The notes below the pieces were generated by a model. It did no database searches. It had not been told where the DNA came from and saw only the letters and a program-made list of their open reading frames with translations. Shown one piece after another: positions 1 through 5,603 of a DNA stretch of 10,706 bases (position 1 is the first letter of the stretch; each line of letters starts with the position of its first letter). This stretch comes from Coriobacteriia bacterium (GTDB lineage Bacteria > Actinomycetota > Coriobacteriia > WRKU01 > WQUG01), in assembly GCA_009779395.1 (NCBI GenBank), contig WREJ01000026.1, forward strand, positions 1 to 10,706, read 5' to 3'. The position numbers were made by a program, and so were the translations under genes.

Positions 1-732
1 ACCAGAAACGTAGTCGAAACGGTTGAATTCGTCCTCGGCGTCAGCACCATGTTTGCCGACACCCTCGCCGGTTATGGTAAAGACGGCAAAGCCCCGTCTG
101 CTGCCCACCGCAACATAGTCGTTATTGGCAGCAACAGCCGTTGGATGCTCGACGCCCAAAGTTGTCTGCAGTTCAAAATTGTTGTCAAATATCTGAACAC
201 GGTCATAGGTTTGTTCGGCGACAACAAACCAGCCATTGGGAGCAAAGGCCACACGACTTACAATTGTTGCCTCGCCAGTCAGGTCACGAATGTTAAAAAT
301 GCGGCGCAGACGTCCTGACAGGTCATACTCCACCAAACGGAAGCGAGCATTGTCAGACACCCAAACAGAGTTTCCTGCGGGGTCAAATGCCACGCTGGTC
401 GGATTTATCAAGTCTTCCTGAGCAGTACCATGTCCATAAATCGAGCGAATCCAGGTGATGCCGGCTCGTTGGTTGCCAACACCGAGTCCACCGGGACGGA
501 GCAGGGCAAACATCATCGCACAAGCCGCAAGAATCAGCATTATCAGGATAATCAAAACGATTGTTGCAATGGTGCGGGTACGCTTTATGGCCTTTTCGTC
601 CTCGGGGCTTGTTGTTGCCCGAAGTGCAGGTGTCGCAGCACTCACTGCAGCAGAAGCATCAAGAGCAGAGGATTCTTCCCCAGAATCTACGGTAGCCTCG
701 TTTACCACATCATCCTTTGTTATGTCTGTCAT
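1..732 (-). CDS. Membrane-anchored NHL-repeat (beta-propeller) protein, 3' end missing
   Basis: The first 244 codons are present and the gene continues beyond the left edge. Residues 1-53 are an acidic, Ala/Ser-rich cytoplasmic-type segment ending in a basic patch (KRTR). Residues 54-79 form one transmembrane helix. From about residue 109 the chain shows NHL-like blades: NPTSVAFDPAGN followed by VWVSDNARFRLVEYD, then VAFAPNGWFVVAE with VQIFDNN, then HPTAVAANNDYVAVG. NHL propellers are usually extracytoplasmic ligand- or protein-binding scaffolds. The predicted topology is N-in with the propeller outside. The ATG at 730-732 lies 2 nt after the stop of the TPR gene and has GAAGGA upstream, inside the end of that gene, so the two are probably translationally coupled. 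The specific function is unknown. Position next to multiheme cytochromes suggests a role at the cell surface, but that is inference. Confidence 0.75.
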   Translation of the reverse strand, partial: MTDITKDDVVNEATVDSGEESSALDASAAVSAATPALRATTSPEDEKAIKRTRTIATIVLIILIMLILAACAMMFALLRPGGLGVGNQRAGITWIRSIYGHGTAQEDLINPTSVAFDPAGNSVWVSDNARFRLVEYDLSGRLRRIFNIRDLTGEATIVSRVAFAPNGWFVVAEQTYDRVQIFDNNFELQTTLGVEHPTAVAANNDYVAVGSRRGFAVFTITGEGVGKHGADAEDEFNRFDYVSG

Positions 733-734
733 CC

Positions 735-1571
735 TTAGTTTCCTTCCGCTCTTTGTAGACCAGCAAGAGCTTCTTCGTCATCGGGGATAAAGCGCAGTGC
801 TTCGTTAAAGTCTGCGATTGCTCCCTCGATATCCCCCAGTTCAAGTTTAGTATTTCCGCGGTCGACAAACAGGTCTGCTGCTGTTGGGTTACCCGAGATA
901 GCAGTGTCAAGTAGTTCCAGCTTGCGCTCGAAATCACCCTGTTCACCATACAGCCACGCTAAAAAGAAGGCTGAATCGTAGTAGTTTGGATGCATGCCAA
1001 AGGCACGCGCCCAGTTAGGACTGATGTCACTGTTGTAGGCACGGTCAAAATCTTCGCGCAACTGACGCATGACATTTTCGTAACGCTCTATCGCCACATC
1101 ATAGTCACCCCGGGCCTGTGCCAGCACCGCAGCAGCATATTCTAGTGCCTGATTGCGTTCTTCGTCAGGCAAGTTTAGGCTACGCCCCAAAGTAATGGTC
1201 TCTTCGGCCTCGATAAAGCGATTATTAGCAATTTGTGCCCGTGCCAATCTGCCATAGTTTTCAGCAGTTTCTTCGACACCAATAAAAGCCTCTGCGCGCT
1301 TCATCGCAAACTCTTCGGCAGTCGTTGCACGACCAGCTTCAAGATTTAAAACGCCATTGTACATGGCAAAAATTATCGTAAGGAGCCCACCAATCACCGT
1401 AAGGGCAGCAACCAACATTAAAAAGCGAATGTAAGAATCGCTGAATACGGATTGCTTTTTCCTTGACGGTGCGGCAGTTTTCACCAAGGCATCCTGCTGA
1501 TTTTCTTTGTGCGTATCAGCAAAATCCTGTGCATCTTGGTCAAGCTTATTGTGCTTATGCTCAGTGCTCAT
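735..1571 (-). CDS. Membrane-anchored tetratricopeptide-repeat protein
   Basis: A 278-residue protein. Residues 1-48 are hydrophilic and charged, residues 49-72 form one transmembrane helix, and the rest is helical repeat. The clearest TPR is at about 231-264 (LFVDRGNTKLELGDIEGAIADFNEAL, then P at 263). Weaker units lie near 101-134, 143-171 and 197-229. The ATG at 1569-1571 was chosen because AGGGGGTG precedes it at good spacing and the acidic/basic N-terminus before the helix is typical. The frame stays open upstream to about 1805, but that part looks like noncoding DNA and overlaps the promoter region. TPR domains bind proteins, so an assembly or scaffold role for the neighbouring cytochromes or the NHL protein is plausible but unproven. 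The gene is first in a two-gene unit, divergent from the first cytochrome. Confidence 0.8.
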   Translation of the reverse strand: MSTEHKHNKLDQDAQDFADTHKENQQDALVKTAAPSRKKQSVFSDSYIRFLMLVAALTVIGGLLTIIFAMYNGVLNLEAGRATTAEEFAMKRAEAFIGVEETAENYGRLARAQIANNRFIEAEETITLGRSLNLPDEERNQALEYAAAVLAQARGDYDVAIERYENVMRQLREDFDRAYNSDISPNWARAFGMHPNYYDSAFFLAWLYGEQGDFERKLELLDTAISGNPTAADLFVDRGNTKLELGDIEGAIADFNEALRFIPDDEEALAGLQRAEGN

Positions 1572-1822
1572 AGCACCCCCTATAGTACGGTTCTCTTCTA
1601 ACCTGTTAATCGTACCACTACTCACAACAAGCAGCAAGCAATCATACTGCACAAACAACACAAAAAATGCCAGCACAGCGCGAGCGGTACTGCTTGACAT
1701 GAAAGATGGTCTGATGGGGATTGATGGAGCACTTCCTCGGCATGAAAAGAGTTTTAAAAGTCGTGGGGAGTATGTCCATGAGTATTGCGTGAAAAAAAGA
1801 CGCACTTAAAATGAAACTAGTA
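1572..1822. other. Divergent intergenic region, left part
   Basis: No convincing gene is present between the TPR start and the first cytochrome's promoter. Open frames here lack ribosome binding sites and protein-like composition. Two TTGACA-like hexamers occur (one at 1694-1699), but no acceptable -10 lies at the right spacing. The stretch must hold the leftward promoter of the TPR-NHL unit. Confidence 0.5.
1609..1637 (-). promoter_or_regulatory. Possible promoter of the TPR-NHL unit
   Basis: On the minus strand TTGCTG (1632-1637) is followed after 17 bp by TACGAT (1609-1614), about 38 bp before the TPR start. Each hexamer only partly matches the sigma-70/HrdB-type consensus, so this is a weak call. 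Confidence 0.3.
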
Positions 1823-1851
1823 TTTAACATTTGCGGAGAATTTGTTATAGT
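1823..1851 (+). promoter_or_regulatory. Promoter of the first heptaheme cytochrome
   Basis: TTTAAC (1823-1828), a 17-bp spacer and TATAGT (1846-1851). The -10 is extended by TG one base upstream (1843-1844 region, TGTTATAGT). This predicts a transcript start near 1858 and an untranslated leader of about 120 nt, close in length to the leader predicted for the paralogous gene. Confidence 0.45.
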
Positions 1852-1890
1852 TATATGCGAGTGTAGTTTTCTCAATTTGATTGTGTCATC

Positions 1891-1975
1891 GCTTGACAGG
1901 GTTGGATTGCGAGTACACCAAACCTTGGTGAGGTTGAAAGATTTCGTCAAGCATCCATATCAGGAAAGGAGGTGT
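1891..1975 (+). promoter_or_regulatory. Structured mRNA leader of cytochrome 1, possible cis-acting RNA
   Basis: A perfect 7-bp stem, GCTTGAC (1891-1897) with GTCAAGC (1946-1952), encloses 48 nt. Inside are two mutually exclusive hairpins: CACCAA/TTGGTG (1916-1921/1925-1930) and AACCT/AGGTT (1921-1925/1931-1935). The 3' strand of the long stem begins a 28-nt block (1948-1975) that recurs with one mismatch in the second cytochrome's leader and includes a near-perfect Shine-Dalgarno. The equivalent stem in the paralogue has a compensatory base change. I do not recognise a known riboswitch class. Confidence 0.5.
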
Positions 1976-2034
1976 CTTACATGAATGATAAAAATTTGTA
2001 TGAAACAAAGGTATTTAAAGGAGAACTAAACATG
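1965..2034 (+). promoter_or_regulatory. Two in-frame start sites of cytochrome 1, each with a ribosome binding site
   Basis: AAAGGAGGT (1965-1973) precedes ATG at 1981. AAGGAG (2018-2023) precedes a second ATG at 2032 in the same frame, 51 nt later. Starting at 1981 adds 17 residues (MNDKNLYETKVFKGELN) before the signal peptide. The second start gives a classic MKK signal peptide and is the one annotated. The same arrangement with the same spacing occurs in the paralogue. Confidence 0.6.
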
Positions 2035-3573
2035 AAGAAAACTTTTATAGTTCTTGCTTTGGCTTTCGCGCTCGTCCTTTCTTTTAGCGCAATCGCTGGA
2101 GCAAATGAATGGAAGGGCTTCTCTCCGCTTAATCCTGGCGCAGCTGGTGTTCCCGGCTTTGTCGGATGGAACGTAGCCCTTGCTACTATGGCACAGAACA
2201 GCGTTCCTGCTACTATGCAGGCAACAGCTCATGGTGGTTACACAACATCTACCACCAAGTGTTCTGTATGTCACTCGCTGCACCGTGCACCGGGTGTTTG
2301 GGAAGGCCCTGGTCTTCCTGGCTTTGCTGCTGGTAGAAACAACCAGTACTATCTGACCGCTGGCGGAGATTCTTGTACCGTTTGCCACACTGCTTGGGGC
2401 GCAATGACCACCAGCAAGTTGGTAGAGTGGGCAGTAAATGGTGTTGGTGCTGGTCCTCACAATGAGCCTGGTACCGGTGGTTGTGTTGCTTGTCACTGTG
2501 GTGGAATCCATGGTGGTGGCATGTCAGACTTCCACGTAATGAACGTCTTTATGCTGGGAGGCAAAGCTGACGATCAAATCGAAGCAGAAATGAACGTAGC
2601 TGGCCAGGCTGTAGCTGGTAGGTTTGTAGCTCCGGTAACGGCAACTACCCCAAGAACAGCACAGTCATGGTGGGCAAATGGACTCAATGCACCAGCCGAA
2701 ATGGGTAGCCCTCCAGGTACCGTTGCTGGTGGTGGCGGTATGGGTACTACTTCACACGCAACCTACGCCTTTGCGCGTAGTTTGGCAACAGGTGCAACCT
2801 GTGGTATGGAAGGCTGTCACGTCTATTCTGTTTTTGCTAACAATCAGTGGGGTACTGGATTCAATCGTATTGACCCCAGTGATGACGCTACAATTCCTGC
2901 AACTGTCGCTTTGACCGGTCACGCAGTACCTGCTGGCTATGGTCGTGAAAACGCTGGTATCGGCTGCGGTCCTTGTCACCCTGGTAGTAGTGCTGGTCTG
3001 CCAACTGCAGGCAACAGACACAACCAATGGAGACAGCATGGCTGTAACCAATGTCACGACATGGTTGGCGTAGCAACAAACTCCATCGCTTTCCCACACG
3101 GAAACAGAAACATCCGTGTTTATGAGTGGACCGAGGGCGTTCCTGCATCAGGAGCACCAACAGTAAGTGAAGCATCGATTCGTGTAGAGACTACGGTAAC
3201 AGAAGGAAATCTGTGGATGTACACAGGTAACCTCGCCCGTAGAGCTGGCGCTGGCAGCAGTAGTGCTGCAGGTAACATCGCCAACTATGCTACTACCGAA
3301 TGGCGTGTAATGACTGGTGTAACCAGTGGCGCGCGTGTACCTGGTACAAGCGGTCTGCAAGACGGTGCTTGTCTGAAGTGCCACATCGCAACCGACGAAC
3401 TGTCACTGAGAAACACTGGTCCTCAGGGCGCATTCATGGATGCACGTGGATTCTCTGACTTTGCTAACCGTGGACACGGCTGGAATGCTGGTCGTTTCCC
3501 CTCATCCGTTCCTGGTTCAACGAATCCGAACGACTGGGCAACTGGTTCAGCAAGAATGCACCTTTACAGATAA
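2032..3573 (+). CDS. Secreted heptaheme c-type cytochrome (copy 1)
   Basis: A 513-residue precursor. Residues 1-24 are a Sec signal peptide: MKK, a hydrophobic core, then cleavage likely after AGA. Heme-binding motifs are CSVCH 77-81, CTVCH 115-119, CVACH 151-155, CGMEGCH 257-263 (CX4CH), CGPCH 312-316, CNQCH 338-342 and CLKCH 447-451. Nine other histidines (67, 84, 143, 160, 168, 297, 356, 482, 510) match the paralogue, enough for bis-histidine ligation of all seven hemes. Cys156, directly after the third motif, has no counterpart in copy 2. There is no membrane helix, LPXTG or S-layer domain after the signal. The low-complexity Gly/Ala/Asn linkers and sparse hemes recall extracellular cytochromes such as OmcS, but homology cannot be shown here. 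The expected role is extracellular or cell-wall electron transfer. It is convergent with copy 2 and divergent from the TPR gene. Confidence 0.9.
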   Translation: MKKTFIVLALAFALVLSFSAIAGANEWKGFSPLNPGAAGVPGFVGWNVALATMAQNSVPATMQATAHGGYTTSTTKCSVCHSLHRAPGVWEGPGLPGFAAGRNNQYYLTAGGDSCTVCHTAWGAMTTSKLVEWAVNGVGAGPHNEPGTGGCVACHCGGIHGGGMSDFHVMNVFMLGGKADDQIEAEMNVAGQAVAGRFVAPVTATTPRTAQSWWANGLNAPAEMGSPPGTVAGGGGMGTTSHATYAFARSLATGATCGMEGCHVYSVFANNQWGTGFNRIDPSDDATIPATVALTGHAVPAGYGRENAGIGCGPCHPGSSAGLPTAGNRHNQWRQHGCNQCHDMVGVATNSIAFPHGNRNIRVYEWTEGVPASGAPTVSEASIRVETTVTEGNLWMYTGNLARRAGAGSSSAAGNIANYATTEWRVMTGVTSGARVPGTSGLQDGACLKCHIATDELSLRNTGPQGAFMDARGFSDFANRGHGWNAGRFPSSVPGSTNPNDWATGSARMHLYR

Positions 3574-3604
3574 CACTTAGTGCTGCTTAGGCATATGGGT
3601 ATTA
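3571..3604. repeat. Direct repeat, left copy, starting at the stop codon of cytochrome 1
   Basis: The first 24 bases (3571-3594, starting TAACACTTAG) are identical to 3684-3707, and the full 34-bp units match at 32 positions. This copy begins exactly with the TAA stop of cytochrome 1. Confidence 0.85.
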
Positions 3605-3617
3605 TTTGAAAGATTGT

Positions 3618-3655
3618 AAAAAGAAAGCACCCCGCAAGGGGTGCTTTCTTTTTTT
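3618..3655. terminator. Bidirectional intrinsic terminator shared by the two cytochrome genes
   Basis: A perfect 16-bp stem (3618-3633 with 3638-3653) is closed by a GCAA tetraloop and has a T tract on the right and an A tract on the left, so it works in both directions. The GC-rich core is GCACCCC/GGGGTGC. It sits midway between the two convergent stop codons. Confidence 0.93.
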
Positions 3656-3683
3656 ATGCGTTCTTTTCCGCCAACACCTTGGG

Positions 3684-3717
3684 TAACACTTAGTGCTGCT
3701 TAGGCATGTAGGTATTA
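3684..3717. repeat. Direct repeat, right copy, ending at the stop codon of cytochrome 2
   Basis: This is the second copy of the 34-bp unit at 3571-3604 (32 of 34 identical, the first 24 exact), in the same orientation. Its last three bases are the complement of the TAA stop of the minus-strand cytochrome gene. Confidence 0.85.
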
Positions 3718-5241
3718 ACGGTAAAGATGCATTCTGAAGGATCCGCCAGCTTGTGTATCGCTCATCGAGCTAGCACCACCGGGATAACGACCAGCATTGA
3801 AGCCGTGACCGCGTGTGGCAAAGTCAGAGTATCCTTGTGCGCCAATAAACGCACCGACACCGGTATTGTTCAGTGACAGGGCATCAGTCGCAAGGTGACA
3901 CTTCAAGCAGGCACCGTCGTTCATACCAGTTGTTCCGGGTACCAAAGCACCGCTAGTTACACCAGTAAGAACGCGCCAGTTGGCATCAGCAAAGCTGCCA
4001 GGAGACGAATTAACTACGGTCAATGGAGCATTGTTTTCTCCGCGAGGAACATTGTTTACTGCACCGGCACCTGCTGCTCTGGCAAGGTTGCCCGAGTACA
4101 TCCACAGGTTTCCAGCCTGAATGTTTGTTGTCGTGATTTCTACGCTGTTTTGCGCAGGACGGTTGTCAATCCACTCGAACACTTCAATGTTTCTGTTTCC
4201 GTGTGGGAAAGCAATCGAATTTGTCGCTACACCAACCATGTCGTGACACTGGTTACAGCCAAACTGTCTCCATTGTGTGTTGCGTGACCATGTTGGTAGT
4301 CCAGCAGCGTTTCCAGGATGGCAGGGACCGCAGCCACCGTTGTTGGTGCCTGATGTTGTACCCAATGCAGGTACAGCATGACCCGTTACCACCGTGGTAG
4401 AAGCAGGATCACTGGGATCTACACGCGTAAAGCCCGTACCCCAGATGTTGTTTGCAAAAGCAGAGTAGGTGTGGCAACCGGCAAGACCGCAAGTGGCACC
4501 TGTTGCTACACTACGTGCAGCAGCAAATTGGATAGCACTTACTCCGGCAGGAAGACCACCCATGCCAACAGGCGTAGTCGTGCCCAGTGCCCACCAGCGT
4601 GTACCATCATTGCCTGATCCGTCCAAAGTACCATCAAAGACGGCTCTGTTTGCGTCCCAGTTACCAGCAGCGGTACCTGTTCCTCTGTTTTGTCCTGCTA
4701 CGTTAAACTCTGCTGCGATTTGTGCGTCAGCGTTACCACCCAGCATGAACACGTTCATGACGTGATAGTCTGAACCGTTACCACCGTGGATGCCACCGGT
4801 GTGACAGGCGACACAGGCGCCAACAGTATCATGAGGACCAGCACCAACGCCGTTTACTGCCCATTCGACCAACTTGCTGGTGGTCATTGAACCCCAGTCA
4901 GTGTGGCAGGCAGTACAGGAGTCGCCACCAGATGTCAGGAACAGCTGATTATTAGGAGCAGGTGCTCCATCAGGAATACCCGTTGCACGGTGCAACGAGT
5001 GGCACACCGCACACTTGGTGGTTGATGCTACATAGCCACCATGAGCTGTTGCCTGTAGTGCCGCAGGAACATTGTTGGCAGCCATGTTTGCACGAGCATC
5101 ATCCCAGGCGACAAAACCAGGAGTGCCAGGGGCATCTGGGTTAAGCGGCGAGAAGCCCTTCCATTCATTTGCCCCAGCGATTGCGCTAAAAGAAAGGACA
5201 AGCGCGCAAGCCAAAGCAAGAACTACAAAAGTTTTCTTCAT
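3715..5241 (-). CDS. Secreted heptaheme c-type cytochrome (copy 2)
   Basis: A 508-residue precursor and clear paralogue of the cytochrome at 2032-3573. Its signal peptide (1-24) differs from copy 1 at only two residues. Heme motifs are CAVCH 77-81, CTACH 109-113, CVACH 143-147, CGLAGCH 251-257 (CX4CH), CGPCH 304-308, CNQCH 329-333 and CLKCH 445-449. Matching non-motif histidines are 67, 84, 137, 152, 160, 288, 347, 479 and 505. Long identical tracts include TTSKLVEWAVNGVGAGPH and CNQCHDMVGVATNSIAFPHG. Divergence is concentrated in the linker between hemes 3 and 4 and the one before heme 7. Cys12 in the signal core is not in a lipobox. The likely role is extracellular electron transfer, parallel to copy 1. 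It has its own promoter with a strong consensus and a possible operator, so it may be expressed under different conditions. Confidence 0.9.
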   Translation of the reverse strand: MKKTFVVLALACALVLSFSAIAGANEWKGFSPLNPDAPGTPGFVAWDDARANMAANNVPAALQATAHGGYVASTTKCAVCHSLHRATGIPDGAPAPNNQLFLTSGGDSCTACHTDWGSMTTSKLVEWAVNGVGAGPHDTVGACVACHTGGIHGGNGSDYHVMNVFMLGGNADAQIAAEFNVAGQNRGTGTAAGNWDANRAVFDGTLDGSGNDGTRWWALGTTTPVGMGGLPAGVSAIQFAAARSVATGATCGLAGCHTYSAFANNIWGTGFTRVDPSDPASTTVVTGHAVPALGTTSGTNNGGCGPCHPGNAAGLPTWSRNTQWRQFGCNQCHDMVGVATNSIAFPHGNRNIEVFEWIDNRPAQNSVEITTTNIQAGNLWMYSGNLARAAGAGAVNNVPRGENNAPLTVVNSSPGSFADANWRVLTGVTSGALVPGTTGMNDGACLKCHLATDALSLNNTGVGAFIGAQGYSDFATRGHGFNAGRYPGGASSMSDTQAGGSFRMHLYR

Positions 5242-5307
5242 GTTTAGTTCTCCTTTTATTCGGTTTTTGTATTTGCAATTGTTATCATTCATACGTACAC
5301 CTCCTTT
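5239..5307 (-). promoter_or_regulatory. Two in-frame start sites of cytochrome 2, each with a ribosome binding site
   Basis: On the minus strand AAAGGAGGT (5299-5307) precedes ATG at 5290-5292, and AAAGGAG precedes the in-frame ATG at 5239-5241, exactly 51 nt later, as in copy 1. The extra peptide would be MNDNNCKYKNRIKGELN. Its ends match copy 1 but the middle does not. Confidence 0.6.
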
Positions 5308-5360
5308 CCTGATAAGGATGCTTGGCAGAGTTTGTCCAGTACAGAGCACACACAGCCAAG
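5297..5360 (-). promoter_or_regulatory. Structured mRNA leader of cytochrome 2, possible cis-acting RNA
   Basis: CTTGGC and GCCAAG (5355-5360 and 5321-5326) form a 6-bp stem enclosing 28 nt. It is placed like the CTTGAC/GTCAAG stem of copy 1, 28 nt before the upstream ATG (29 nt in copy 1). The A-U to G-C change keeps the pairing. The block 5297-5324 matches 1948-1975 in 27 of 28 positions. The loop regions are not conserved. Confidence 0.5.
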
Positions 5361-5410
5361 TTCTTTGTCTAACTGCACCGCGATTTCGCCAAACCCTGAC
5401 TAAACCCCAA

Positions 5411-5424
5411 GTGAAAGTTATCAC
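5411..5424. promoter_or_regulatory. CRP/FNR-like palindrome at the cytochrome 2 transcription start
   Basis: GTGA-N6-TCAC, the core symmetry of CRP-family sites (TGTGA-N6-TCACA), without the outer T/A pair. It would span about -2 to +12 of the predicted transcript, a position typical of repression. No equivalent was found upstream of cytochrome 1. Confidence 0.35.
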
Positions 5425-5428
5425 CTAA

Positions 5429-5457
5429 AATATACCAAGTTTATAATTATTTTTCAA
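5429..5457 (-). promoter_or_regulatory. Promoter of the second heptaheme cytochrome
   Basis: On the minus strand TTGAAA (5452-5457), a 17-bp AT-rich spacer and TATATT (5429-5434). The predicted start is near 5422, giving a leader of about 130 nt to the upstream ATG. This is the best promoter match in the window. Confidence 0.6.
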
Positions 5458-5587
5458 ATGATAAGTACAAGTCACATATTAATTTTGAAATATTTACTAA
5501 AAACATTCAGAAATGATAATTTTTCAGTCACAGATAAAAGTTGGCTAAGCGGCACATGAATTTTCAAAAGTCACACCTAAAGAGCGG
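5458..5587. other. AT-rich spacer with repeated GTCACA words
   Basis: No gene is supported here. Base composition is much richer in A+T than the flanking genes. GTCACA occurs at 5471-5476, 5527-5532 and 5570-5575, the last two closely preceded by TTTTCA. AAATGATAA occurs twice (5456-5464 and 5512-5520 region). TCACA is a CRP-type half site, but none of the three has a partner half at the right spacing. Confidence 0.4.
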
Positions 5588-5593
5588 TACAAT
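5588..5593 (+). promoter_or_regulatory. Possible -10 box of thrC, leaderless or nearly so
   Basis: TACAAT ends 10 nt before the chosen ATG at 5604, which would place the transcript start within about 4 nt of the start codon. No clear -35 and no Shine-Dalgarno is present, which fits a leaderless message, common in actinobacteria. Confidence 0.3.
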
Positions 5594-5603
5594 TGCTTGT
5601 GTT

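Noticed and set aside
1572..1805. In-frame upstream extension of the TPR protein with a hydrophobic stretch
   Set aside because: No ribosome site, noncoding-like composition, and overlap with the promoter region. The ATG at 1571 has a good Shine-Dalgarno and a natural N-terminus.
1893..1921. Perfect TTGACA at 1893-1898 as a second cytochrome 1 promoter
   Set aside because: The sequence at the expected -10 distance is CACCAA, not promoter-like. The hexamer is better explained as part of the leader stem.
1858..1980. Known cyclic-dinucleotide (GEMM) riboswitch before cytochrome 1
   Set aside because: Such riboswitches precede multiheme cytochromes in Geobacter, but the conserved GEMM core sequences could not be found in either leader.
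2026..2511. Long open frames antisense to or out of frame with the cytochrome genes
   Set aside because: They mirror the biased composition of the cytochrome codons, have no ribosome sites and give Thr/Cys-rich non-protein-like sequences.
3571..3717. Direct repeats as insertion-sequence ends or CRISPR
   Set aside because: There are only two copies, no terminal inverted repeats and no transposase, and the segment between them is just the terminator.
5190..5241. Cys12 in the signal peptide of cytochrome 2 as a lipoprotein cysteine
   Set aside because: Residues before it (A-L-A) do not match a lipobox with Leu at -3, it lies in the middle of the hydrophobic core, and copy 1 has no cysteine there. 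A normal signal peptidase site (AGA) follows.
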